From Ligula intestinalis (taxonomy: Eukaryota > Platyhelminthes > Cestoda > Diphyllobothriidea > Diphyllobothriidae): DNA of 64,000 nucleotides. The stretch spans positions 43,000,024 through 43,064,023 of the forward strand of contig JAYGXS010000004.1 of the NCBI GenBank assembly GCA_036362985.1. Direction: 5' to 3'. A model generated the notes under the pieces. It saw nothing but the letters and a program-made list of their open reading frames with translations, ran no database searches and was not told where the DNA came from. Positions 22,759 through 33,332 of the stretch are shown one piece after another (positions within the stretch are counted from its first letter, which is position 1; every line of letters begins with the position of its first letter). The position numbers and the translations under genes were made by a program.

Positions 22759-24213
22759 GTGGTGGCAGCACACCGATCCGCCCCACAGCCCGCTGCATAC
22801 CCCTTTTCTAGTACCCCTGTTTCTATCCCTAATTTTGACGGAAGCAAACCTTTTATGGTTTGGCTACGGCTTGCCAAATTCTACCTTAAGAGGATACATG
22901 AGGCAGACAAATCTCGTTTCCTTCTTCTTGGCCTTTCCCCCGATTATTTGGCGAAAGCTCTCGAGGACGGCCTCTCTGATGATACCCCCTTCGATACGCT
23001 GTGTTACCGCTTGGCCAATTTGTTTTCCAATACCCATTCCTTACGTGACGCTCTTCAGAAACTTAATTCCCGACAGCTTCGTCCAGAAGAGTCTATCACT
23101 AGTCTTGTAAAGGACTTAGAACGCCTTACAGCTGTGGCTTTCCCCGCTCTCGATGAAGATTATACTGATGCCCTTGTTTTAAATTATTTAACAGAGGCTC
23201 TTCCCGACCCAAACCTTCGACGGGAACTTGTGCTGCGGCCTCCGGCTACCATTCAGGACGCCATTACTCTCATGGAGCGCCATATGCGCTTCGAACGCAG
23301 TCTCCCTGCCCAGCCCGCCGGCCTTACTCCGTCGCCATGGCGAACCAAAACCTGTTCCTCTAATCCCCGTCCTTTTTTTAACGACCTCCACCCTTCTGGT
23401 CGCTGTCCTTTCCCCAACTCCAACCGTTTTTCGGGACCCTGTCGTTTCCCTCGTTACCAGAACAGCTCCTTTCCCCGCGGACCTCGCCACCCACAACCCG
23501 ATAGCAATCATTCCTGCGCCTGCGATCGTTCGTCAGGTACTCTGTCCGTTACTTCATGCTCCCCATTGTCTCAGAAAGTTTGTCCTTTTTATACTGCCAT
23601 CACGATAAACAGTCAGCCAGTACGGGCACTTATAGACACGGGTGCCGCTGTATCCTTAATCAGCAACCACTTGATAGTACATCTTCGCCTTGACCAGTCG
23701 ATTTCGGTCTGTCCTTTTACACGTCTTAAGTCAGCTGACGGCTCAGCCATGAGAGACCTCGGTTCAGTGTCCGTCGATATCACCCTTCCCCATGCTACTG
23801 TCACACATATCTTTTTAATTCTACCACATCCTATCTGGGATGTGATCTTAGGAGTCGACTTCCTAGCGCTTAACGGCTGCCTTATCCACGTAAGTAGTCG
23901 CACCGTACGATTCACTCACCCCACAGAGAAACCCAAACAGAACGCAGATTTTGACGACGAAGCTATCTGCGCGGCCATCGACGAATACGTCAAAATCCCA
24001 CCTACCCGTATCGACGACATCCTACCACAATCGTCCCTTGACGACCCAAATTACACTGCGTTACGCCACTTGCTTTTGAGTTTTCAAGATATTTTCGCTT
24101 TGGACGGTTGTTCCCCCGGTCGCACGAATATCATTCGCCATACCATTGATACTGGCAATGCCAAACCCGTATGGCTGCCGCCCCGTCGGATCCCCGATCA
24201 TTATCAGGAGTAG
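22609..24213 (+). pseudogene. Gag and aspartic protease part of gypsy polyprotein
   Basis: A single 534-codon frame starts with an ATG inside the 5' LTR. Residues about 75-230 form the Gag helical region, starting VSIPNFDGSKPFMVWLRLAK; the sequence to about 330 is Arg/Pro-rich with irregular cysteines and no clear CCHC knuckle. The retropepsin active site ALIDTGAAVSLIS lies near residue 343 and the ILGVDFL flap-side block near 420. The frame then runs through the linker (IPDHYQE) up to the first RT block and stops at TAG 24211-24213. RT continues in the same frame after the stop, so Gag and Pol were originally fused. Confidence 0.9.
22760..22771 (+). promoter_or_regulatory. candidate tRNA primer-binding site
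   Basis: TGGTGGCAGCAC begins one base after the 5' LTR. TGG is the expected complement of a tRNA CCA end. TGGTG also matches the start of a tRNA-Trp-type site (the primer reported for the CsRn1 clade), but the following bases do not, so I do not name the tRNA. The site lies inside the Gag reading frame. Confidence 0.45.
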
Positions 24214-24990
24214 GTACGCCAGACGTTGACTACTATGCTTAAGGATAAAGTCATCCGACCTTCTCATTCCCCTTGGGCTTCCCCTGTGACCTTGGTACCT
24301 AAGAAAGATGGCAAGTTATGGTTCTGCATCGACTATCGGGGCCTTAACGCTCTCACTACCCGTGACTCCTTCCCACTACCTCACATTGAGTCTACACTCG
24401 AGTCCTTAGCCGGGTCGAAGTGGTTCTCCACCTTAGACCTCAAGTCAGGCTACTGGCACGTGGAAGTCGAACCGTCCCATCGTCAGAAGACGGCTGTTAT
24501 CCTACCTCATGGACTGTTCGAGTTCGAGACCATGCCCTTCGGGCTTTGTAACGCGGCGGCCACGTTTCAACGTCTTATGCAGGCTGTTCTGGCCCACCTG
24601 TTTCCCAGCCGCTGGCTCATTTACTTGGATGACGTCATCGTGTTCGGACGGTCAATCGAACAGCATAATGCGAACCTGCATGCCGTTTTGGCGGCCCTCC
24701 GCGACGCTGGCCTACGGTTGAATCCGTAAAAGTGCCACTTCCTCCGTACCCAGGTTACCTTCTTGGGCCATGAAGTTGCAGCGGCCAGCATCCGAGTCTC
24801 AGACGAGAAGATAGACGCCATAAGCGGTTGCCCCCCCCCCCCCGACGAACTCCACCGAGGTCCGAGCGTTTGTTGGTTTGGCTTCCTATTACCGTCGGTT
24901 CATACGTAACTTCGCCGGCATTGCACGGCCCCTTAACCGACTGATGGAAAAGAAAGCGAAGTTTATTTGGTCTTAGGATTGTCAGGACGC
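24214..24990 (+). pseudogene. reverse transcriptase part of gypsy polyprotein
   Basis: Continues in frame after the TAG. RT blocks in order: MLKDKVIRPSHSPWASPVTL, FCIDYRGLNALT, FSTLDLKSGYWHVEV, FEFETMPFGLCNAAATFQRL and LIYLDDVIVFGRS, where YLDD carries the catalytic aspartates. A TAA at 24727-24729 interrupts the palm-to-thumb link; KCHFLRTQVTFLGHEV follows directly in frame. A 13-C run at about 24826-24843 then shifts the frame by one, and the thumb block VRAFVGLASYYRRFIRNFAG is read in frame 2. Another stop lies near 24974. All conserved residues are present, so the lesions look few and fairly young. Confidence 0.9.
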
Positions 24991-25486
24991 CTTCGACGAA
25001 TTGAAATCACTCTTAATTAGTGCCCCTATTTTGGCGCTGCCTAATGTTGCAGCAAATGCCCCATCTTTCATTCTGGACACCGACGCCAGCGCTTTCGCGA
25101 TTGGTGCCGTTCTGTCACAAGCCAGTGAGGATGGTATGGTGAGACCCATTTGTTTCGCCAGTAGAACGCTGTCTAAACCTGAACTCAATTACTGCACGTA
25201 TCGTCGTGAACTGCTAGCTGTTGTAACTTTTGTTAAGCGGTTCCGACCTTACCTACTTGGCAAGCCCTTTTAGCTCCGCTCTGACCACAAAGCACTCCAG
25301 AGGCTGCAAAGTACTATAGACGCAGAAGGCCAGCTGGCCCAATGGCAAGAAATTTTGCAGGCGTACACCTTTAAACCTATATACCGCCCTGGTAAGCAAT
25401 TCCCAACGCCGATGCCTTATCGCGCATTCCGCCCACGGGCGACTCTCTAGACCCCTCATTTGTTCAAGACTCTGTCAACGTAGTTT
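24991..25486 (+). pseudogene. RNase H part of gypsy polyprotein
   Basis: Frame 2 carries FILDTDASAFAIGAVLSQ (first catalytic Asp), YCTYRRELLAVVTF (catalytic Glu) and, just after a TAG at 25271-25273, LRSDHKALQRL (catalytic Asp). The usual end block YRPGKQ, then ADALSR, is split by a one-base shift near 25400; the second half reads in frame 1 as PNADALSRIPP. All catalytic residues remain readable. Confidence 0.88.
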
Positions 25487-26890
25487 ATGCTAGTGCGGAA
25501 AACCTGCACCACTGGGCCGTGGCCCAGAGCACCGACCCAGACACCGCAGTCATTTACGATCATTTGTCTCGCGGGCTTTTCTCGCCCCACTCTCAATGAT
25601 TTACGCGGTTCGTCGGAAACGGCCTACGCCATTCGTAGCCTTTGGCCCCATCTTTACATTGAGAACGATATTTTACTCATACACGGCGAAGATACTCGCG
25701 ACGCACGGGTCGTCGTTCCAAGCAGCCTGGTTCGCACGGTATTGTCGGATCTACATAGCGAATTAGGCCATGTCGGCCGCAATAAAACCAAAGCCGCAGC
25801 TCGGCAACGCTTTTGGTAGCCCCAACTCCGAGGCCAGGTCTCTACTTTCTGTAATACCTCTGCTACTTGCGCCTGTATAAAATCCCCCAATCAACGCCCA
25901 CGAGCCCCATTACAACCTTTGACTACTAGCTTTCCCTTTCAACGCGTTGGTCTAGACATCATAGGGCCACTACCGCCCGCACATGGCCACCGCTACATAC
26001 TAGTGATGGTTGATTATTTTACCAAATGGGCTGAAGCCGCCCCCCTCTGTCGGCAAGATGCTGCTTCCGTTACCACAGCACTTTTCAACTATTGGATCTG
26101 TCGCTTTGGCGCTCCCTTGTCTCTACACTCCGACTGTGGGGCCAACTTCGAGAGCCGACTGTTACGCGAAGTGTATGAGATGTTGAATATTTACAAGACC
26201 AGAACGACACCGTGGCATCCAGAAGGCAATGGCCAGGTCGAACGAACCAACCGTACTCTCATCCAACTCCTAAAAACTTTCGCGAGCGGACCTAACCAGA
26301 AGGTCTAGGACGAACGACTCCCTTTTGCTATGATGGCCTACCGGGCTGCGGAACACGCATCAACCGGGTATGCCCCATTCTTTATGCTTAAAGGACTTCC
26401 CTTTCGGTTACCTCTTGATTCCCGTGTACCGTCTACGCTTCCCCCTCAATACACTCCAAGTTCATATGTGTGGGAACTACAAGAACTTCTTCGGTCTACC
26501 CATAACATGGCTCGACAGCACTTAGGCGCGGCGGCAGACCGGCAAAAAGAATATTTCGATAGGCAGGTGAACGGCACCCCTTTTCAACGGGGCGACTGGG
26601 TGTGGCGTGAGCGACAAGTTCCGCCCCTGGGTTCGTCGGCCAAGTTCCACCACTCTTGGGAAGGTCCCTTTGTGATCGTGGCGACTCACAGCACTACCAC
26701 CTATGTACTGCGCGAGGCCCTTGACCCTGACGGTCAAACCTTCACCGACCATTTTGTAAAGCTTAAGCCTTACCGTGCGCACCCACCTAACACCACTGAT
26801 TCAAACCTTACTATACTACCTCCTTACTTAGTCCCACAACCGGTTAGGGAGGAGATTGTAGAGACTATGCCGTCAGCGAGCCCTGCGGAC
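25487..26890 (+). pseudogene. integrase part of gypsy polyprotein
   Basis: The N-terminal zinc module begins HSELGHVGRNKTK near 25757 and has cysteines in CNTSATCAC near 25850. The catalytic core shows FQRVGLDIIGPLP (first Asp, about 25945), APLSLHSDCGANFES (second Asp; most relatives have a different residue where this has Cys) and WHPEGNGQVERTNR (Glu). The C-terminal GPY/F-like module has WEGPFVIV near 26660 and ends FVKLKPYRAHPP. Stops lie after RQRFW (about 25817) and after NQKV (about 26306). The frame is otherwise continuous from about 25595 to 27037. No chromodomain was recognised. Confidence 0.9.
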
Positions 26891-26902
26891 AGGACTCTGT
26901 CT

Positions 26903-26914
26903 GAGGGGGGAGTG
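26903..26914 (+). promoter_or_regulatory. polypurine tract of the gypsy element
   Basis: GAGGGGGGAGTG ends immediately before the TG of the 3' LTR, the expected place for plus-strand priming. Confidence 0.8.
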
Positions 26915-27366
26915 TGTAACGGCGGGCATACGAATCCGGGGTGGCTCAGGAAAAGGGCTGTTTTGAGCTGGTTGATCGAAGCGTCTGTTTTTGTGCCTCT
27001 TCAGGTGAAGGAGCTGCAGAATCGACGCCGGAAGTGAAAATTGTGTCTGAGGAGCCTACGGATTGAATTATCCTTCCCCGCCGAACCATTTATTCTCTAC
27101 CACCCTTGTGTTGACGTTTGCCACTTTCGCTCGCCCATTTCCTACTTTTCCCCCCCTTTTTCGTATTCTCCTTATAATAAACTCTGCTTCCCTACTCCAC
27201 TTCTATCATCTTACGTATGCCTGGAAACGAGTTAGAAAGAATGACTGAACCAGCTGACGAGAATAACCTCAGTGAATTTGCAGTTATCAACCAAGGACCT
27301 GCTTTGAGACAGCAAGAATCGTCCTCTCTTGAGAATTTAAAGCAGGAGTCCGGCAAGACTGCTACA
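26915..27366 (+). repeat. 3' LTR of the Ty3/gypsy element
   Basis: 452 bp, same TGTAACGG...CTGCTACA ends as the 5' LTR. Because Gag starts inside the LTR, it also holds an orphan 50-codon copy of the Gag N-terminus from the ATG at 27217, which reads on by chance into flanking sequence. Confidence 0.92.
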
Positions 27367-27443
27367 TTATCATACTTTCTAGTTTATAACCGTTGGGATA
27401 CGTTCATCTTCTATTATCCGGCCGGACAACCTCGTATCCCACA

Positions 27444-27620
27444 AAGGCATGCCGTGCCCTAATTTGGCCTTCGCATTGGTCCAACACATCCAACTCATGG
27501 CCCATTTAGAGGGGGGGGGGAGGGGAGTAGCGCGGCAGAACGGGTGAGGTCGAGGGTACAGGTAATATAGGAGGAGTAAAATTATTTTTAAATATTTGAA
27601 GATCGTTTAAACAGCAAAAT
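27444..27620. other. junction between family A LTR and Penelope-like remnant
   Basis: No coding signal. Contains a G-run (AGAGGGGGGGGGAGGGG) near 27508-27527. Confidence 0.4.
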
Positions 27621-29580
27621 TTGTTGGATTCATTAATTTCGAGAGGGCTCATCAATTGCTTCCTCTCGTTGCATAAAGGGAATAACGTGGAGAAAATGCA
27701 AATTGAATTCGTACAGAAAAATCGATACAAACAGCAAGGTCACAGGAAATGGCCATATGTGCATATTCTCCCGAAATTCGCCTATCCCCCGAAATACTAC
27801 GGGACTTATTAAAATTGTGTAAAAAAGATGTGCAATTTCTATTTAATGGCCATCCATATCTACAAATTGATCGAGTGGCAATGGGAAGTCCCCTAGGACC
27901 GACTTTTGCTGAAATATTTATGGGCCGTCAAGAAGAAAAAGTTTCCACAAAGTTGAACAAGATAACACTCTACAGCATATGCGAGGTGTCGTCTTCGCGA
28001 TCTTTGACAGTATCGAGGAAGCTGAAGAACTATTGTTTACAATGAACAGTCTGCACCCCAAGATTAACTTTACTACGGTAAAGGAACGGGAGAACGAGCT
28101 GTGAACGTCATTTACCTATGACGAAACCGGAAGCCCAACTCCAACTTAAAAAAAGCCGTCGTAGCTTGACTTATTGAAACTTGACGTAAAATTTTCGGGC
28201 GGTGCCAAGACAATCATTTTTGACTGACTGGAAGTTAGTAACTATGTCACGTGACCAACACTATTGCATGTGCCAATAACCACCTGCGGAAATGAGGCAC
28301 CTGGATTGCAGTTTATGGACAAGTCCTGTTTATGATCGTTCTGCCCTACACCTGGGGAATTATTGCATGCGTGGGCGGCATTAGCTAGACAGATAAGGGC
28401 CCAGGTGCAGTACTCGTGCAATAGAGATTGCGTCAAGTCACGCGGGCTGCCGCTGTCATGACAGGACCGAGCAATTATGTGTAGGGCCGTCATCATATCC
28501 GAAAAGCAGCATACTCCTCAAAGTCATTGTAGGGAATGTTTATTCCCCCCCACCCCACCACACTCTCGGTAGGACACGGGACCAGGAATCGCCCGTACGA
28601 AGTTGCAGGTTGCTTGAAATTCCTGAAAAATAGAAATGGTGGTTAGGAGGTCGTTTGCTTTAACGTACCTGAGGATCAGTTTGCTATTTTGGAGTTAGAT
28701 TAGTGTAGTCCGCGACGCGAAGTGCCACGCACACCTTCAATTTACATGCGGAAAAACTTACTCCCAGCGGCCGCGGGAAACAAATTTGCATAAACTTTTT
28801 CACTTTACACTTACATCTAAAAAATTCCTTTCCTGCCTATCCTATTTCTCCAACCCCCAAAAACTCGATAGACACCATTTCCTTAGGATAAAATGCTGGG
28901 ACTAGAGGTATATGGGGTGCACTACATAAACTAATTTTGCTATGAACCGGAAGACAAAGTTGTCAAACTGCAAGATCTTTGATGGGTTTCCAAAGAAAAG
29001 AGCTACCCGCGCATCTTCGACAACCGGTGACTGCGCAAACGAGATAGGTGAAAAATCGTAAAGATCCAAAATTTCGGCGAGCGATTCCCTGCGTCAAAAC
29101 GTCTCGGCGGCCGACGGCCGCCTTATCGCACCACTTGTATTTGAAGTCGAACACAGGCCAGGGGCAAGCCTAAGGTGTCAGACCCAAAAGAACCCCCTAC
29201 CACGGCAAGAAGCATCTGGAGACATCTATCGGATCTATTGCAGTTGTAGACAAGGCAACTACGTCGGAGAAACTGAAAGACTTCTCAAGAAGCAAATTAT
29301 CGAACACGTGACAGCGGGGCGGATAAATGACACCAATTCTTAATTTCTGGCTTATTCGACGAGACCCGGCCACACATACAAATCTGATGAGGCCGAAATT
29401 CTCGGGAGAGGTTATAATCGTGGGAGTCGCGAGTTACTTCCCTCATGGTTCACGGGCCTCCAGTCTATAGGCAAGGGCAATGAACTGTCCAACCCATTTT
29501 CAATGCTGAGGCTCAGTTTAGTCAAAGTCATTCACCAATCTGGGAAACGCACAGGCCAACGCGTCATCTAATGCCGGCGC
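27621..29580 (+). pseudogene. Penelope-like element remnant (RT and GIY-YIG)
   Basis: Two recognisable pieces lie in order. At 27749-28110 a decayed RT shows RLSPEILRDLLKLCKKDVQF, FLFNGHPYLQIDRVAMGSPL, GPTFAEIFMG, then (after a shift) VFAIFDSIEEAEELL and NSLHPKINFTTVKE, matching Penelope-type RT order. At about 29218-29500 a GIY-YIG endonuclease shows GDIYRIYCSCRQGNYVGETE, LLKKQIIEHVTAG, a stop near 29341, then SRELLPSWFTGLQSIGKG. RT plus C-terminal GIY-YIG on one strand is diagnostic of Penelope-like elements. The gap between them holds an inserted family E copy. Several stops and shifts show it is dead. Confidence 0.85.
28625..28930 (-). repeat. family E (MITE-like) copy inside the Penelope remnant
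   Basis: On the - strand it aligns with 42602-42915 (+). Shared blocks include GGAGAAATAGGATAGGCAG / GAAGAAATAGGATGGGTAG, GCGGCCGCTGGGAGTAAG, GCGGACTACACTAATCTAAC and CCTAACCACCATTTCTATTT. Divergence is about 20-25%. The outer start (AGTTTATG...CCCCATATACC) corresponds to the left terminus of the 42602 element. The right terminal repeat is not recognisable. Confidence 0.75.
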
Positions 29581-30427
29581 TAGGGGGCCAGATAGCCGAG
29601 CAATTATCACGTCCAAGCCCACCACGTGTGAGGAAAGTTCAGTAGGTCACGACTGCACGCCGGCCCTCAAACAATTAACATAGAAGCGGGCAATTTCGGA
29701 AGCTGTTAGGTGTCATGACTATGCAGTATCATAGCGACTGTATCCTATACCTTCCTGTGTACGAACTAGCCGTTTCCGCTACTATCTCTGATGCTGGATC
29801 CGGGATGATATCCGAACGGCAAGCGAATAGACTTCTCGTTCCAGCGATCACATCTGCTTCTTCCCAAAATTCTAAACTGTTCATTTATTCGCCAAGCCTA
29901 TTCCAGAACATGCAATTTTAGCATGCAGAAGCTGTTTATTTTAATAATTTTATCAGTCCAAATGTTTGCAAATTTTGGCGGAACTCCACCTTACCTTAGG
30001 TGGTTTCCTATCTTAGACGAAGTTTGAGTATCCACGCGCGTTTTTCTATCGGATCTGAATGTCGTCGTACTCCAACACCAGGACTGCCTATAAGGCAATT
30101 TGGCGAAAGGAAATTTCTCTTAATCTATACACAATTTTAGGTACCTATCAATTCTAGTTAAATGCATTAGGCACCGACTGACCAGCCAACACGTGACTCT
30201 CCGAAATATTTTTTTGCTGTGACGTCCCTATTGGCGAAATCAGGCGAAAACCTGTTTGTATTAGTCAACCACATCTCAAACAATTTAAAGACGAAACAGA
30301 TACAGCAAATTCTTGCGAAACCATGTAAGAATCTATATTCAGTCTGTGGGCTAACGGATACAATTGAGTTTACACTTGTTCTTGAAAGATATTTCAGTGC
30401 AAACTTCATTACCAGACCATTTTCAAG
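29581..30427. other. non-coding, no feature seen
   Basis: Short ORFs only (for example 29715-29921). No repeat family match by eye. Confidence 0.45.
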
Positions 30428-30830
30428 CGTCATCCAAGCGTATTCTAAGCCATGTTTTGTCCGCAAGCCTTTGCGGTATGCCCCGCAGGTCTGGCTCTCG
30501 TATCTACCAGCCCGTGCGCGTCAGAAGTCGAACCTGCGATCAAGGTCACGGACGCGTCTGGCCTCACTGGCCAACCACTTTCCAAGGCCAGTCCACAAAG
30601 GATCTAGTGCGGGTATTGTTTACGATCAGACACTCCCGGAGCGGCCCGCTCATGGCTGGACTTGCACTCGTCTGCGAGTCGCTTACCCCTATCTCATGTT
30701 CAACTCCTTCTTCACTTGAGTAAATTATCCATATCACTCTGGCTTTCCACGCCTTATATTAGTTACTAGCTTATAACTATTGGAATACCTGCATCTTCTT
30801 TTATCCGGCCGGACTACTTCACATCCCAGA
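30428..30830 (+). repeat. family A LTR, truncated or diverged copy
   Basis: Matches the family A body from GTATTCTAAGCCATG through CAAGGCCAGTCCACAAAGGA, CTCATGGCTGGAC, GGCTTTCCACGCCTTAT and CGGCCGGACTACTTC to ATCCCAGA at 30830. The first 12 bases are not conserved and no target duplication is seen. The GCCTTAT word corresponds to the site where the gypsy element entered the 21920 copy, and it is empty here. Confidence 0.75.
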
Positions 30831-31893
30831 CTACTTATAATGTTTTATTTAATAAGTTTTTTTGCATGGCAGGCAGGCTCTCTGTACATTTAGAACTTAA
30901 GTTTACTAACTTGCGGCAATTTGTGACTTTTTCAGAATTTCCCACTAAATTCTGGAAAGTTGGTAGTGCTAAACAAGGTATTATAACTTCTAATCTTTCT
31001 GCTATCTTTTCAATTGGCTAAAAGTCATTCATCATTGTTTCATAGTTTTGGTCAATTCGTTTGTGCCAGTTGGCAAGTGATAAACAACATTTCCTTCCTT
31101 TCGGTATCTTTCATGAGATTGGTCACGGGCTGTAGTAGTTCGCCGAGAGCTGGAGGCAGACAGCCAATAAGTGGTTGCTTTTTGGGCTAACGACTATGCC
31201 CGCCCTTGTCAGGGCAACGCCTTTGGGTGGTTTACGTGCAGGTCCAATGAGAGACCTTTCAGAGGGCGAGACTGTCTATCGTACCGTTTGGAAAAGGACG
31301 GCGACGCGATGCTGGCTTAATTTTACCACGAATGTTCTACTATTAACGAGGAATCCATGGGAACTCTCAACACAGCCCCCGGGACATATGAAAAAGACCG
31401 TGTTTGATTTAAAGCAAAGACAATTGCGATCTCAAAGGTTGCATACCGTGATCAGCTGCATTACATCCTAATTCGGGTGCTGCAGTGCTAAATCCTAGCC
31501 CTCCAATATTCTATGGCTCGGCTGTGCAAAATGACGAGAACAAGCAATGCGCCGAAGAGGGCGCAGCGATGGTTTACACCGGAACTTGCATGCGGTTCGG
31601 TGGACCCTGGAAGCACTCATTTTGTCCGATTTTCACAAGTTCCCCACTTTCCGGCGAAAAAAGGAAAGTGAACCCGAAGGGAGGCAGCGGCTCGTCGAGC
31701 GAAAAAACAGAGGATTCCATCTAAGCGTGCCACACATGATCTACTAAATTACTGCCCACATAGCCGGCTTTAACGGAGCAGGAGGAGATCCGGGATCTCG
31801 CACAAATGAGAGTGCAATAAAGGTCTTATAATACATGAGCCATTGCAACCGGATCCTCAGCCTAGAGTAGGTTTCGGTGAGAGTGTCGACATG
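30831..31893. other. non-coding, no feature seen
   Basis: Short ORFs at 31175-31747 overlap one another in different frames and have no motif. No repeat family identified. Confidence 0.45.
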
Positions 31894-32274
31894 CGTTAAG
31901 GCTATGAAGGTTAACCCTAACAGCTGCGATCTTTCAGACTTGAGTTCCTTAGGTGAGGAGAGAAGACGGTGGGAAAGCCAGATTGTTAGGCATAGTGTAT
32001 TCTGCAGAAGGATAGGAGGATAGATGGAAAGAGTTTTGAATCTCGGATGACCGCAGGCTGGCTGCCATGTCGTCAATTCTGGAGTGACCACAGCGTCGGG
32101 AATAGCCGGATGACCGGTGCATCATTTGTTACAGTAGCCATTCAAGCGGCTGTTGTCTAGACTAACGGTAGGGCGCGACCTTGAGATGGGCGCAGGCTGG
32201 CGTGCACGTGGGCCAAAGGTGTCATGCGTGAGTGGCTGATCTTGGGTTCCAAGTGGCTGCTAGAGTCCACTACA
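31894..32274 (-). repeat. dispersed repeat family B, copy 3
   Basis: On the - strand it starts TGTAGTGG (plus 32274) and ends GATCGCAGCTGTTAGGG, TTAACC and TAGCCTTAAC, matching copy 2 (14937-15376) at both ends. The middle is more diverged and seems to lack the CCAAT-rich block. Confidence 0.55.
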
Positions 32275-32769
32275 TGAGCATAGTAGTTCGTTCGATTCTT
32301 AGTATTGAGAAGGAAAGCAGTGGATTAAAGCAGGAGGGAATTCCCGCTGCCCTCCTCACTCATGTACCAGTGTCTAAGCAGACTGGAAATAAGGTTGGGC
32401 GCAATGACTGAGGTTGCCTTAAACCACCGCCTCGGGTGTGTACTACACAGAAGTGGCAGGTGCTATGTGGGTCACATTACGAAAAAGCTGATATAACACG
32501 ACCCCCGTCCGAGCGAAGAACCGAGCTGTAGTGCCGGCCTACAGCCTAAATACATGGTTGTGGAACATTATAATAAGTTCGTGCAAATATAGTAAAGAAT
32601 GCCCTGCATTTTCATGAGGAGAGAATACGCCCAACTAACCTCAATTCCTCCCTGCTTTCATATGTATGGGACTCATTGGAACCCCTTTGACAACTAGTGA
32701 CGAGATGTAGTGCTCTCCTTCTAACATGAGCTACCTTCCTTCATATAAATACTTGAGACCCGACTACCA
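32275..32769. other. non-coding, no feature seen
   Basis: No ORF or repeat family recognised. Confidence 0.45.
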
Positions 32770-33332
32770 TGTAGCGACCTTGTATTTCTAAGCCATGCTT
32801 TGCTCACATGCCCCGCGTGTCTGGCCCTCGTGTCTCTGGTTAGGAAACTAACGCACTATCGGAGTGAAGCGATCGCTCATCCTAAAACAATGACTAAGAC
32901 CAAAATCAACAGAACGAGAAGGCAGAATAAGACAAGTGTGACGATATGTAAGATATTAAGGAAAATGGGTACAACCTGAATAACGTATCCTCGGGGATAA
33001 AAAATTCCACTGCTGTTGTCAGTGAATTTAAAGTGCAGGGACAATCAAGGAAAATGAGTGCGAGAATTTTAAAGGTCACAAATATTCAGGGACCACCACA
33101 TGTCCACCAGCCCGTGCGCGCCATAGGTGGTCAACACCTCCGTTCAAGGTCACCCTCTGTCTGACCTTACTGGCCAACCACGTCCCAAGGCCAGTCCACA
33201 AAAGGACCTTAGTGTGTGGTGACTGCTTGCGCTTAATTAAATTATTTATAACATTATGGCCTTGCACGCCTTCATAACTGTTGGGATATGTTCTATCGTC
33301 TATTATCTGGCAAGACTACTTCGCATCCCAAA
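32770..33332 (+). mobile_element. family A LTR interrupted by a 266-bp insertion
   Basis: Starts TGTAGCGACCTTGTATTTC and ends ATCCCAAA. The flanks ACCA (before) and ACCG (after) may be a decayed 4-bp target duplication. The body matches the other family A copies except for 32835-33100. Without that segment the length is about 293 bp, so an internal deletion is also present around the CTTGCGCTTAATTAAATT join near 33230. Confidence 0.7.
32835..33100. mobile_element. 266-bp insertion in family A LTR
   Basis: Absent from the three other family A copies and flanked by TGTC on both sides (32831-32834 and 33101-33104). It begins TCTGGTTAGG and ends GACCACCACA, so the tips are weakly inverted (TSTGGT). 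A+T-rich with no ORF, and not seen elsewhere in the window. It could be a small non-autonomous DNA element. Confidence 0.55.

Larger units (their letters stand above)
22303..27366 (+). mobile_element. Ty3/gypsy LTR retrotransposon, complete but inactivated
   Basis: Two LTRs (22303-22758 and 26915-27366) with TG...CA ends flank a Gag-protease-RT-RNase H-integrase coding region in Ty3/gypsy order. The target duplication is TTAT (22299-22302 and 27367-27370). The coding region is broken by in-frame stops (24211, 24727, about 24974, 25271, about 25817, about 26306) and by frameshifts at a poly-C run near 24830, near 25400 and near 25590. The LTRs differ by roughly 15 substitutions plus small indels by eye, about 3-4%, so the insertion is not recent. 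Every conserved pol domain is still readable. Confidence 0.93.
21920..27443 (+). mobile_element. family A solo LTR split by a nested Ty3/gypsy element
   Basis: The outer LTR starts TGTAGCGATC at 21920 and ends ATCCCACA at 27443, flanked by AAGG on both sides (21916-21919 and 27444-27447). Removing the nested element plus one TTAT duplicate leaves about 456 bp, matching the 449-bp copy at 35705-36153. Two further copies lie at about 30430-30830 and 32770-33332. No internal domain of the family A element is present beside any copy, so all are solo LTRs or fragments. Confidence 0.85.

Noticed and set aside
31175..31747. Short ORFs as a gene
   Set aside because: Different frames overlap, none has recognisable residues, and no splice pattern joins them.
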